A stretch of 64,000 nucleotides of DNA from assembly GCA_017893485.1 (NCBI GenBank), contig JACEHZ010000374.1:1045001-1109000 (forward strand). The letters are read 5' to 3'. Position numbers and translations under genes: made by a program. This DNA comes from Hemerocallis citrina (lineage: Eukaryota > Streptophyta > Magnoliopsida > Asparagales > Asphodelaceae). How positions within the stretch are numbered: position 1 is the first letter of the stretch; every line of letters starts with the position of its first letter. Below are positions 21,281 through 32,293 of this stretch, one piece after another. The notes under the pieces are model-generated. The model had not been told where the DNA came from and searched no databases. It saw only the letters and a list, made by a program, of their open reading frames with translations.

Positions 21281-21901
21281 CTAATATCTTTCCTTATCAC
21301 AAGGCACATGATCAGGTTCGTTGCAAAGTTTCAGTCCTTCTTCTAATGGTGTACTAATCGGCTGACAAGCAGACATTTCAGTTTCCTTTAATAAATCGAG
21401 AGCATACTTTCTTTGAGATAGAAATATACCATTTCTCGAGCGAGATACTTCAATACCAAGAAAATATCTCAAAGAGCCAAGATCTTTCATTTTGAACTCT
21501 TGTGACAAGTAGCTCTTCAATGCTATTCTCTCATCAGGATCATTCTCTGTTACTATCATGTCATCCACATATATAATAAGAGCAGTAATCTTACCTTCTT
21601 TTCTTTTCAGGAATAATGTATGATTTGAATTACTCTGATAATATACGAATGTCTTCATTGATTTTGTAAACCTTCCAAACCAAGCTCTTGGCGACTGTTT
21701 GAGACCATATAGCGCCTTCCTCAATTGACACACTTTATTACTGTGTTGGACTGGTTTATTCAACCCTGGTGGAAGATCTATATAAACCTCCTCTGTCAAT
21801 TCCCTATGAAACAATGTATTCTTCACATCAAATTGCTTTAACGGCCAGTCAAGATTTGTAGCAAGTGACAGTAGAACTCGAACAGTATTGAATTTTGCCA
21901 C
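21281..21901 (-). pseudogene. copia-B reverse transcriptase
   Basis: 206 residues of a copia RT are open in one frame. They contain Q-F-D-V-K-N for motif A, L-Y-G-L-K-Q-S-P-R-A-W, and Y-V-D-D-M for motif C. All three catalytic aspartates are therefore present. The N-terminal RT portion (22000-22150) is interrupted by stops, so the protein is not made whole. Confidence 0.85.
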
Positions 21902-22227
21902 AGGTGCGAATGTATCTTCATAATCAATTCCATATGTTTGAGTGTATCATTTGGCAAACAGCCTTGCTTTGTATCGCTCTATTGAACCATCAGACTTATA
22001 TTACACCGTATAAATCGATCTATATCCTACTGGCTTCTTCCCTGCTGGCAGCTCGACTATCTCCTAAGTCTCACTCTTTTTCAAGGACTTTATATTCTCA
22101 TCCATAGCTGCTTTCCACCTTATATCAGTAAGGGCTTCCTGCACACTGTTAGGAATGGATACAGTAGATAATTGATTTACAAATGACTTATTTGATTCCG
22201 ACAAGCAGTGAGTGGATACATAATTAC

Positions 22228-22701
22228 TCATAGGATATTTGACGTTACTAGTGGAATCAGGTTCATAAGTGGATTTTGGAATACCTCTATTAGTACGGTG
22301 CGGGATTCTCTTCTAGGAGATTCGGACAACAATGACGATTGGTTTTGGGGTTCTAACGGTTTACTCTCACTGATATTCGGTACTGGTTGTAATTCTTTAA
22401 GAGGATCTTCTACAAGAGGGTCTTCTTCCCTTCGTTGCACTTCTTCATGAGAGTCTTCCTCTCTTGCTAGGTCTTCATTCAAGTATTCGCCATTATTTGT
22501 ATCCAGTTGTTCGTTCTGACTGGTAATTACTTCATCATCCCTAAGAGTCTGAACTTCACTTCGGTTTCTCCCCTTAAGTTCAGTCATTGAAGAAGAAAAA
22601 TACATTTCATCTTCATGGAACACAACATCCATAGTCACAAACATCATTTGAGTGGGTGGGTGATAGCACCGATACCTTTTCTTATTCTGTGCATATCCCA
22701 C
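22228..22701 (-). pseudogene. copia-B integrase C-terminal/linker region
   Basis: 157 residues are open. They start with the A-Q-N-K-K-R-Y-R-C-Y-H-P motif that ends copia integrase, then V-F-H-E-D-E-M-Y-F, and then an acidic Glu/Asp/Ser-rich linker before the reverse transcriptase. Order and spacing fit a normal copia polyprotein. Confidence 0.75.
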
Positions 22702-22910
22702 AAAATATAGTGGACAGCTCGAGGAGTTAACTAATTGCGTTCATGTTGATGAAGATGAATAAATGCAACACACCCAAACACACGAGGTGGCAAGTTCACG
22801 ACTTTTGGTGCATTCACGGCTTCAGTTAACACTTGAAATGGTGTGAGGAAGTTTAAGATACTAGAGGGAACTTAGTTGATTAAGTATGCAGCAGAAGTAA
22901 AGGCTTCCCC

Positions 22911-23297
22911 CTAATAAATGAGTGGCATGTTTCCATGGATAAGAGAAGCACGAACTACCTCGAGCAAGTGTCTATTTTTTCTTTCTGCAACCCCATTCTG
23001 TTGAGGTGTATATGAGCATGTAGTCTGGTGAACAATGTCGTGTTCCTCCAAATATTGTTGCAGATTCGAACTCAGGTACTCTCCACCATTATCACTCCTA
23101 AGAACTTGAATATGTGATTTATACTGAATCATAATATGCTTGTGAAATTTCTGAAACAAGCCACTAACTGCACTTTTCGATTTCATCAAACAAATCCAGG
23201 TCATACAAGTACAGTCATTAATAAATGTCACAAACCATTTGGCTCCTCCAAATGTAGTGGTTTTGGATGGATCCCTAACATCAGATTGAATAATCAT
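22911..23297 (-). pseudogene. copia-B integrase core
   Basis: The rve catalytic core has Q-S-D-V, then R-S-D-N-G-G-E-Y, then N-G-V-A-E-R-K-N-R-H-L, which supply the D, D and E. The frame ends at a stop near 22911 and is separated from the linker. It would join element cDNA to the chromosome. Confidence 0.82.
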
Positions 23298-23428
23298 AAA
23301 TGGAAGAGAGCTTCTACTTGGATTTAGAGGGAAAAAGAGACACGGTGACCTTTTACGAGTTCACACACATCACACCGAAATGCAGAAATATCCAACTTCA
23401 AAAATAAATTTGGAAATAATTTCTTCAA

Positions 23429-24022
23429 CTAACTAAAAGAAGCAAGCCCTAGACATCGATGCCATAACCAAATATCTGATTTCTTCTTCTCATCTTCGGA
23501 TCCTTCCACACTTAGAACTTGTGTCAACTTACTTGAACTTTCAGATTCTAAATTCAGGTAATAGAGCTTTCCGTGTCTAACCACATAATCAATCATCTTG
23601 CGAGTCCGAATATCCTTAAAGACACAATGTAAAGGCCAAAAAACTACAATACAATGTAAGGAGGTAGTTATTTGAGCAGCAGATAATAGGTTAAAATTCA
23701 AGGATGACACAACTAGGACAGTATCTAAGGTTAGGCTGTTTGTTAAAGGTATGGTACCCTCGCTAGTAACAGTGACATGGTCACCATTGGCAGTGGGCAC
23801 AGTTGATTTGGTAGATGGTTAAATTTTTTTAACTTGTCTAGAATCAAAAGTCATATGGTCGGTAGCACCCGAATCAATTATCCATGCATTATTCATAACA
23901 GAGGCAGAAATATTAAATACCTTACCACCATTATCTGCAGCTGTAACTAATGTAGAGGCAAGTCCAATTCTTTTCTTAGCTCCATCAGTTTGTCCCACGG
24001 TAGCGGCACAAGAAAAAAACAA
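23429..24022 (-). pseudogene. copia-B protease
   Basis: The frame at 23819-24022 holds W-I-I-D-S-G-A-T-D-H-M, the copia protease active site, intact. After a stop the frame at 23429-23800 continues with the rest of the protease and the GAG-pre-integrase start (W-H-R-C-L-G). Upstream the expected Gag is not recognisable. Confidence 0.8.
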
Positions 24023-24933
24023 CGGATCTGATCTTCAGCAACCAATAGCAAGCGACACAACTTGGCCAAGAACAGCTGAAAGTCTTCAACTAACAGCAAA
24101 ACAACAACAATCCAACATCTAAACAGCAACTCCACAGTGGATCAAAAAACCAAACAAAAGATCACTTCTCAGAACAGCAAACACACAAACCAACAGATCC
24201 TCTCTCTTCTTCTCAATAGCGACAGAGAGAGAGAAAGAGAGCGGCTTGACAGCGGTAGCCGGCATCGCAGGCGGCAGCATAATGGGACGCAGCGACTGGG
24301 TGGTCGCGGCGTCGAGCAAAACAGAGGGGCGGTGACGCGCAGGGGGCTGCATCAATCAGGAAGAGGACCAGACAGGGTTTCGAACTGGCGTTGGGGTGTG
24401 GCTGACGGCAGCACATGAGTAAGCAGCGGCCTGGTCGAGAGAAGAGGATGGGGCAGAGGGGAATGGCGACGGGGTTTGATTGCCGGAGGAGGTGCAGAGA
24501 TTGGTCGGAGAAGAAGGTGAGGGATTTTAGGCGGGAAAGGTCAGACAGGAGAGACGAGGCTCGGGTCGACGAGGAGGTTCGGGGATCGGGGTTTGGTCGG
24601 GATCGGATCGGGATGGAGGTGTCAGATCCGATCGCTTCCATCTCTGCTTCTTCTTCAACTAGCCTAGATCTTGTTAGGCTCTGATACCATGAGAAAGTTC
24701 CTACTACTATGCTAAAACTTCGAAGCTGTAGAAGGGTTAAGGTAAATTGTACTCGTATTCTAACACGTTTACTCAGGTAGAGAGCCCTTTTTTTTGGGCC
24801 AAAGAAACGAGAGAAATACCCAACAAATTGTGGACGGAGACCTGGACAATACGCAGTGGTATTTTTTTTAATTTTAAATCCGCATTTAAATTGCGTAGCC
24901 AGTTGGATTCGAACCTGGGTTGTTCTGATACCA
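24023..24933 (-). other. copia-B leader and lost gag region, two primer-site sequences
   Basis: This holds about 900 bp between the protease and the 5' LTR. Part of it (24240-24640) is GC-rich; an open minus-strand frame there shows no Gag motif. Two sequences match the initiator-tRNA primer site in the minus direction: 24921-24933, touching the LTR, and 24677-24689, preceded by an LTR-like end ...TCTCA. The stretch between them may be the tail of a second LTR. Confidence 0.55.
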
Positions 24934-25139
24934 TGTTGGAAACAGATTTGGGGACACTACAAGAAAAGAGGTCTACTCCGGCATTTCTACTCCGGCGTTT
25001 TGGTATAAACGTCAGAGTAGGAACCAACAGTTGGGGGAACGAAAAATCCAATTATACACCGGCGTTCTGTACAAACGCCGGTGTATGTAGGCATACACCG
25101 GCATTTGGGCATGAAAATGCCGGGGAATCTAATCGATAG

Positions 25140-25499
25140 GTTATCCCCCGTCCCCTTCCCCCCCTCTCATTTTAATTTCCCCCAAATTTCCCCATCGATG
25201 TCCCTCCTGCTGGCGCCCCTTCCGCCATCGCTGTCCCCCTCCCCCGCCGTTGCCCCTTCCCCCATCACCATCAGCTTCCCCCCTCGACCGACCCTCGTCC
25301 CCGGTCGCCGTGCCCTCTCTCCCAATCTCCTTTCTCTCTCCCTTTCACCCAACCACTGCACCTCCGTCCATCATTACCGTCCTTAATCGCCTGGCCTCCA
25401 TCCCTCATCGCCGTCTCCCCCCCTCTCTACCCCCCCAATCCCCCAATCACTCTCTCTCCCTTTCACAAACCGCCGTCCCCCCTCCCCAATCAAATCAGG
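25140..25499 (+). other. C-rich block inside the CACTA element, possible captured exon
   Basis: This pyrimidine-rich, ATG-poor block resembles a plant 5' leader. It is followed by atcag|gtatgaaattt, a good donor context, and then by T-rich sequence. CACTA elements often capture gene pieces. I recognise no protein in it, and the open frames are Pro/Ser low complexity. Confidence 0.4.
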
Positions 25500-26029
25500 T
25501 ATGAAATTTCAAACCCTAAAGTTTATTCTAGTATGAATTTGAGAATATGAGGGACTATCGATGCTTGGGTCTCACCATTATTAGGAATGAATATGTGACT
25601 GGATTTGTGGGGGATGGATGTGTTTTGTTTGGTTTTGGTCTCACCATTATTAAATGCCTCACTGAACTATAAGTCTATAACACTATTTGTATATTTTGGC
25701 TACAACAAGCTAAATTTTGTATTTCAATGAGAGATGCATGTTATAAGAGATGGTGCAAATCAAACCCATATTAACTTGGGCAAATAGAGTATGGACCTTT
25801 GATTCACTTGGTCCCGTACCTTAAAGCAAGTTCGTGGTGACAAAATGGTTTTGTGCAAGTTGGGCAAATATGTAAAATGTTTGGTTACTGCTTATTCATA
25901 TGTGGTTATATATGGCCATTTGTGTACTTTTAGATGCTATTTTGGTAGGTTGGGATGGTTTAGTTGTATAGAGGTGACTTATTCAATCCCATGCAAATTT
26001 TTAAATTTTATTTTTGGTTTGGTAATGCA

Positions 26030-26490
26030 GAGTTTGATAATGCAGTAGTTGTCCCTGGATCTTGTTTGAGCCATTTCTTTTACTTGAAACTTTCATTTCA
26101 TAAATCTAATTGATATTTGCTGGTAATATTGGAACATTCTACTTGGTTTTAGTTTAGGTGTTGATCTGTAGTTATTTTTCAATGCAAGTAGATGAAATAT
26201 CAAGTTGAAAGCTCAGGTTGACTCCAATTTACTTGCCACTTGAGGCCTTACTAGCGTCAGGATTTTTTTGTCTGATGGTTCTGTTTCTTCATTTCATCAA
26301 GGCTCAGTAATGCAGTTGCTATTCCTTGACCTTGTCTGAGCCTTTTCTTTTGTTCGATACTTTATGTTTCTAAATCTAATTGATATTTGCTGATAATATT
26401 GGAACATTCTGCTTGGTTTATTTTAGGAATTGATCTCTTTGTAGATATTTTTCAATGCAGATATATGAAAATCGCAAGGTAACTCCATAT
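26030..26490. repeat. Direct duplication inside the CACTA element
   Basis: Bases of about 26038-26200 and 26308-26475 are two copies of one sequence. Both contain taaatctaattgatatttgctg and tattggaacattct, about 270 bp apart. They are clearly diverged, so the duplication is old. Confidence 0.75.
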
Positions 26491-28109
26491 GCACTAAGAA
26501 TAATCATTAGCATTCTTGGTGTGAAAATATTGGACAACTACTGTGTGAATAAGGATGCTTTGTGTGTTTGTGTCCATCAAAGCTTGGTGTGAAAAAAAAG
26601 TTACCAGTTTTTGCATGGTTGCCAGGATGGATACTTTATTAAAGAATTTGGATTGTATTTACCAATAATAAATGAGAGGGCTACATATGTATCTAATGAA
26701 TTTTTGGGGAGGGAATTTGGATTCGCTATTTATGTTAATTGTGTTGTCATTCAGAGGAATTTTAACATCTTATTTCAAGCTTGGTTTGATGTATAAATTT
26801 ATGTTATAGTTGATGCTTGATCGGGCTCGAATAGCCATTGAAACGAAAAACAACAACATGCTTGTTGATGCTTGATCGGGCTCGAAGAGCCCCAAATGTA
26901 TGGGGCTATTTTGTGTAGAACTGAGCAATGGTTTGTCTAGAAGTTTGGTTTCACGAGTTGCTTTTTTGTCTGAATTTGGAGATGAGATGGATAATGTATC
27001 TGAAGTTGCACATTATGAATTTTTTATATAGGAGTGACTAGTGATGGAATTTTTTTAATCTAAACTTTATATACAATTATATCATTATGTCTAGATGAGA
27101 ATCAGTTTCTAAGATAATGTTCATGCTTGTTGCTTGGGTTTGAAAATGAGATCGTTCTTTCTCATTTTTTTTAAGTGATGATGAGATGGATTATGTAACT
27201 GAAGTTGCATAGTATGATTTACAGAGGAGTGACTAGTGATGAAATAATCCTGTTTGAACTTATATTGTGGTTTCTATTGACAGTTATCTCGTGAGTATTA
27301 TAAAAATATATGTTTCATCTCAGTTAGTATCTTGTTTGCCTGAATTTGAGAGTGAAAATAACCTTTTTCACTCTTTGTAACTCAATATTTTGAACTCCGT
27401 ATTTTGGTTATGAATGTAGTGAGATCACATTATTATGTTTATGAGATTACAATTTGATGATATTATACTATTATGCTTCATTCATATATATTATAATGGG
27501 TCTCTTTTATTTTTGCAATTGGTTTTGATTGTAAGAGTGCTGAAGGGTTTTTTTTTTAATTTTACAAAAAAAATTTTTTAAAAAAAAAATATACCTATAC
27601 CGGCGTTTTTTACAAGCGCCGGGGTAGTTTTTTAGCAAAAATGGTAACCTTTATCGGAGTTTCAAAAACACCGGTGTAGGTGATGGCCGAAAACAGCAGT
27701 TCCAAACGAAACCACCCTTTCGGTGGTATTTTTCAACCGCCGGTGTAGTTTTAACTTATACCGGCGTTCATAAAAAACGCCGGTGAATATCGCTCAGATA
27801 CAACGACGCACGATTCAGCGAAACTTGCATCGGCGATTTATAAAACGCCGGTGGTATCTACTGCGGTGTTTAAAAATGCCGGTGATTGTGAAAAAAAATG
27901 TCGGTAAAGACTGTTAGTCTTGTAGTGGGAAAATCTTTATTATTCTTCTTGTTTCTTATTCTTTACAGTGTACATCTATATATAGGATTACAATCTTAGA
28001 GGAGAAGAAAGGAAATTGAGAGAAGATTGAGGGGTAAGAGATTTGGGGAATCTGTTTCCTATAGATTAGGAAACAGAATATACATATTAGTACTTACTAT
28101 ATTTCAACA

Positions 28110-28711
28110 CAAAAGACTTCCTCAACCAAGGTTAGGGTTCATTTCACCTTTTGAGAAACTGTGGAACATGAAACCAACAGTTAGCTACTTTCGAGTATTT
28201 GGCTGTGTATGTTATGTATTTGTTCATGATTATTTACGAAGCAAGTTTGACAATAAAGCTGTTAGATGTATCTTTGTGGGATACGACAACCAGAGAAAGG
28301 GTAGAAATTTTCAATCAAACGAGTGGAAGATACTACACTTCACGAGATGTGGTGTTCGATGAAGTATCTTCTTGGTGGTCCTCAGAGAAGGAGGTGTTGC
28401 CAGACTGCAGAGAATTTGGAGACAAACTCCAACAAAAGATGGGGGAGCATACTGTTCAACTCCAACAAAGTTCAGATGAATCAGAAGATCCAAATGGCGA
28501 TGATGTCGAACAAAGAGTGGAACAAAATCCTTGGCAAACTGGCGTGTATCAACAACCAAACAAAGAAGTTGGGCCTAGTGAAACGGAAGAATTGACTCCA
28601 GAATCTCAACTCCGAAGGTCAACAAGAACACGAAGGACAAATCTCAAATACGCTAATGCAGCCATAGTTGAAGAAGCAAGAGAGCCTGAGATGTTTGAAG
28701 AAGCATCATAG
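28110..28711 (+). pseudogene. copia-A integrase C-terminal part and linker
   Basis: This resumes the integrase interrupted at 20408. It has [17 protein letters not shown], then F-V-G-Y-D, then an acidic linker (28400-28650), in two overlapping frames with a shift near 28320. A stop at 28709 separates it from the reverse transcriptase. Confidence 0.82.
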
Positions 28712-29660
28712 AGTTCTGAGGATGATAGCTATGAAAGAAGAGATGAATGCACTTAAGCAAAATCAGACTTGGGATCTCGTGCCAAAGCCAAGAGATGTGA
28801 AACCCATATCCTGCAAGTGGGTTTTCAAGATAAAGCGTCGTCCAGATGGGTCAATCGAGAGGTATAAGGCACGATTGGTAGCTCTTGGTTTCTCTCAACA
28901 GTACAGACTAGACTATGATGAAATGTTTAGTCCAGTGGCAAAACTTACAACTGTAGGAGTTCTACTTGCACTTGCAGCCAACAAAGTTTGGAATTTGTGG
29001 CAGATGGATGTGAAGAATGCTTTTCTTCATGGAGAGAAGCACATGATCCAACTAATGGGTTTTCAGAGCTAAGATCTTCCTGAATATGGGTGTAAGATGT
29101 GGAAAGCACTCTACAGATTGAAACAAGCACCCAGGGCATGGTATGGTAAGCTTGCTGAATTTCTAACACAAAATGGATATTCAGTAACACCTGCAGATTC
29201 TAGCTTGTTTGTTAAAGCCAATGAAGGAAAGCTAGCCATCGTGCCAGTATACGTGGATGATTTAATCATAACCGGTGATGATGAGGCAGAAATTCTTTGA
29301 ACGAAGGAGAATTTATCAGTTCATTTCTAGATGATGGAACTTGGACAGCTCAAGCACTTTCTTGGTTTAGAGGTTGATCGCACACAAGAAGGAATATTTA
29401 TTTGTCAATAAAAATATTCCAAAGATTTGTTGGAGAGGTTTGGAATGCTCGAATGCAAGCCAATATCTACGCCGATGGAACCAAATGCTAAAATGTGTGC
29501 ACATGAAGGAAAAGATTTAGAAGATGCAATGATGTATCGACAATTGGTTGGCAGTCTTATCTATGTAACCTTGATTCAGCCTGGCATTTCATATGCAGTT
29601 AGTGTGATGAGTCGGTACATGCAAAATCCAAAGAAGTCTCATTTGGAAGCAGTTCGATGA
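28712..29660 (+). pseudogene. copia-A reverse transcriptase
   Basis: Frames 28668-29072, 29097-29300 and 29427-29660 together give a copia RT. W-V-F-K-I-K and Y-K-A-R-L-V-A are near the start; [12 protein letters not shown] is motif [12 protein letters not shown] is motif C. Active-site residues are kept, but stops at about 29070, 29298 and 29409 break it. Confidence 0.85.
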
Positions 29661-30215
29661 ATTCTGAGATATGTGAAGAGTACAATTGACTATGGTCTTT
29701 TGTACAAGAAAGTTGAAGACTGCAAGTTACTACTGCGATGCTGACTATGTAGGAGATCATGACACTAGGAGATCAACAATTGGGTATGTGTTTAAGCTTG
29801 GTTCTGAAATAATTTCTTTGTGCAGCAAGAGACAGCCGACAGTATCATTATCAACCACCGAAGCTGAATATCGAGCAGCGGCAATGGCAGCTCAAGAGAG
29901 TACATGGTTGATACAACTAATGAATAATCTACATCAACTAGTAGATTATGCGTTCCATTGTACTGTGACAATCATTCGGCAATTCGTTTGGCAGAGAATC
30001 CGGTCTTTCATGCAAGAACTAAGCATGTTGAAGTCCACTATCATTTTATCAGAGAAAAGGTTCTGCAAGAAGAAATTGAAATGAGGCAAATCAAGACATA
30101 TGATCAAGTTGCAGACTTGTTCACAAAAGGCTTGAGCACCGGCAAGTTCGAAATGTTTCGCTGTCAACTCGGCACAGTGCAATTAGTTTGGGCTGGTGTT
30201 GAGGGGGAGTGTTGA
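29661..30215 (+). pseudogene. copia-A RNase H
   Basis: The D in Y-C-D-A-D-Y, the glutamate in S-T-T-E-A-E-Y-R, and Y-C-D-N-H-S-A-I with H-A-R-T-K-H-V-E-V are all present, in two frames with a shift near 29950. It ends against the polypurine tract and the 3' LTR. Confidence 0.82.
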
Positions 30216-30729
30216 AAATCAACCTCAGCCCATTACAAAGCCCAATGCATTTGTTTTTATTTCAGCCCAAAGAAAATAAAAGCCCAATCCATTTATCTAA
30301 ACCTAAGACAATGGAAGCTTCTCAACAAATGTGGAACGAAGATATTTAAGAGAAAATTATAGAAGGATGCAGAAATAAGATTTTTTAGGAGAAGTGTGTA
30401 GAATGTGGTAATAATGTATGGTTAGGATTATTTCTTAATTTTATATTTGTATGATGTAGATTGCATGGAGTGGACTATAAATACACTCCCTTGCATTTTG
30501 TTTAGGCATCCTCTAAAAATAAGTCTTTGTATTCTTAGTTTGAGTGTGGAGTCTTTGAGTGTGAATTATAAGCTTTCTTTTGAGTGTTTGCATTTTTCTT
30601 CAAATTGTGAGTGGTCTTTGAAAAGTATTGTAGTGTCTTTTATTGTGAGTATAATACAAGTAATTTGTTTACTTGTTTGGGTGCAATATTAGTAAGTTTA
30701 GAGTTGTATACTCTAAATTTTACTCAACA
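30210..30729 (+). repeat. 3' LTR of copia-A
   Basis: The 520-bp LTR is TGTTGAAAATC...CTCAACA. Its last base is directly followed by the stop codon (minus strand, 30730-30732) of RING copy A. A transcript of that gene copy would therefore run straight into the LTR. Confidence 0.92.
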
Positions 30730-31420
30730 TCAGATGACCCTTAATGCAGGCAGTTGCGACCGACACATAGGACATGTAAGCTTCCCTCTGTCCACCCACA
30801 CGTCAATGCATTCCCGGTGGAACACATGCCAACAGTTCCGCAACACCCGAATCTCTTCCTTCTCTTGCAACTCAAACAGACACACTCCACAATTTGTTTC
30901 TTCTTCTCCATTCAAATTTCGACTTGGCTATAACAAACTGTATTGTTGGGAGCCTACTCTTCCCATGAGAAGAACAAACCGAATTAGTGACATTATTGGA
31001 GATGCAAGTATTCTGATTATGGACGTCCCACGGGGACGAAACAATTTGAAATGAATGATAGAGGCCGATGCAGTGGAGGAAGACCGAGATGGTGGAACAG
31101 ATGAAATCTATGACACAAAGGAACAAGATCACATGTTTGGGAATTCTGAGAATAAACGGAACATGAAGCGCATGAACTTTGGCCCGCTAGTCGAGAGGGA
31201 TATTTGAAAAAATTAGTCTAAAACCCTATATGACCCAAAATGGAAATCTCTTTGGATTGAGGGACTAAAATAATCTAACCATCCAACCATCACTTTAATT
31301 TTTTTTTGTGGGATTATTATTCGAGCCATACCCCCATCACATGTGAGATGTCATCCATGAAGGACAATAAGAGGAGGGAAGGGAATTAGGATGAGAATTC
31401 ATGGAAGAGTATCTCTAATC
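30730..31420 (-). pseudogene. RING-H2 pseudogene, copy A
   Basis: This is the paralogue of the gene at 37930-38388. The RING domain is whole (C-G-V-C, then C-W-H-V-F-H-R-E-C, then C-P-M-C), ending in TGA at 30730-30732. A frameshift near 30905 puts the N-terminal half in another frame, where the membrane segment is still readable (about 31030-31130). The start of the gene (M-D-D...) has been moved to about 31345-31365 by an insertion of roughly 180 bp bounded by acatg on both sides. Its 3' flank was separated by copia-A. Confidence 0.85.
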
Positions 31421-31647
31421 TCTAATATCATAATGGGAGAGTTGGAATTGTCATTTGTAGACAAACAAATCAGTGCATCGCCCATGCATATCAGTATAAA
31501 GGAGGTCTCAGGTTCAAGGTCAAACTACGTTGATATATTTTTACTTTAAAAAAATATATTTATTAAGACGTGCAGCGCACGTATAAATTACTAGGTTTAT
31601 GTAGAGGGAAAGCGTTGGTGCATGGAAACTAATTATTGTGTCACTTA
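31421..31647. other. Flank with hairpin-CTAG end and inverted partner
   Basis: Bases 31405-31470 are an inverted copy of about 35665-35725 (shared gtcatttgtagacaaac). Around 31566-31594 lies ACGTGCAGCGCACGT followed by ATAAATTACTAG. This hairpin about 10 bases before CTAG resembles a Helitron 3' end. A decayed inverted partner (tagtaatttgcacgtcg) lies at 35440-35456. No gene is visible. Confidence 0.45.
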
Positions 31648-32293
31648 GGCTCTGTTTGGTTCAAAGGAGGGAAGGGAAGAGGAGGGATTTTAAGGGAGGG
31701 GAGGGGAGGGGAGGGGAGGTAAAGGGAGGGGAGGGATTTTAATCATATTTTTTGTTTGATTCGAGGAGAGAAGGGAAGGGGAGAGAAGGGAAAATAATTA
31801 TCTTCTTGTTTGGTTCACAAGGAGATGGAAGAAATTTTATAATTAAATTACTTTTATATCCTTTTACATTTTAGGCGAGCCTATGCATTATTGTTTCTAA
31901 TTCTAACTTGGTATTCTTTATTGTACTTTTTGTTTTTTTTTTGATGAATCGGATAGAGCCAAAAGGCTCCAGCCATCAAAAATATATATCAATCAATAAA
32001 ACAGTTAATAAACAATACAAATAGTCACTGGTTTTACAAGATGTAAAACAGAAATAAGCGAGAAAGAAAGAAATACAATAAGCAAGCTACAAGTATATAC
32101 AATGATAGACTCAACATCAGCAAAACAGAGAGAGGACCCATAGCACGACGCACCAAGCCGTTACCCGAGAGCGGGGCAAACGATCCGGAAAGGCGAGCGA
32201 CGAGGAGGGGCACTAAAGCGACCGATCCAAGACCATGGAGGCTAAAAACTCCTCCCACGACGGCAAGCAACTCTATAAGAGACTAGAGGGACT

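Larger units (their letters stand above)
24955..27927. mobile_element. Non-autonomous CACTA (En/Spm) element
   Basis: The ends are CACTACAAGAAAA and, read inward from the right, CACTACAAGACTA. The 3-bp duplication GGA flanks it (24952-24954, 27928-27930). Both subterminal regions contain many copies of CCGGCGTTT/AAACGCCGG in both orientations, some forming hairpins (25055-25083, 27755-27786). This is the layout of transposase-binding repeats. The 3.0-kb interior encodes no transposase. It starts with a C-rich stretch (25140-25499) ending in CAG|GTATG like a captured 5' exon and donor site, then 2 kb of T-rich, intron-like DNA. Confidence 0.93.
20409..28109 (-). mobile_element. Ty1-copia retrotransposon copia-B nested in copia-A
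   Basis: Short LTRs (about 201 bp) lie at 20409-20609 and at 24934-24954 plus 27928-28109. The second is split by a CACTA element. The target duplication CAAAA is perfect (20404-20408, 28110-28114). The polypurine tract (minus, 20610-20621) adjoins the left LTR. A primer-site-like TGGTATCAGAACA (minus, 24921-24933) adjoins the right one, so it reads right to left. Protease, integrase, reverse transcriptase and RNase H are recognisable with stops; Gag is mostly missing. A second primer-site sequence lies at 24677-24689, as if the 5' leader were composite. Confidence 0.92.
24934..28109 (-). repeat. 5' LTR of copia-B, split by CACTA element
   Basis: The LTR bases 24934-24954 and 27928-28109 join, through the 3-bp duplication GGA, into one LTR matching 20409-20609. 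The intervening 24955-27927 is the CACTA insertion. Confidence 0.9.
17738..30729 (+). mobile_element. Ty1-copia retrotransposon copia-A, interrupted
   Basis: The LTRs are 17738-18255 and 30210-30729. The primer site TGGTATCAGAGC lies at 18258-18269, and a polypurine tract (gagggggag) ends at 30209. The first LTR base pair is TA instead of TG. A copia-B insertion (20409-28109) splits its integrase. Removing that 7.7-kb block leaves about 5.3 kb, normal for copia. Gag, protease, integrase, reverse transcriptase and RNase H are all recognisable in order but carry many stops and shifts. The flanks are CTAGA on the left and TCAGA on the right, so any 5-bp target duplication has decayed. The right flank is the stop codon of RING copy A. 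Confidence 0.92.

Noticed and set aside
24137..24684. Plus-strand Arg-rich open frames in the copia-B leader
   Set aside because: They run against the element's coding strand in GC-rich DNA with no motif.
31480..31540. A tRNA-derived SINE (B-box-like ggttcaaggtc)
   Set aside because: There is only a partial B box, no A box at the proper distance, no tail and no target duplication.
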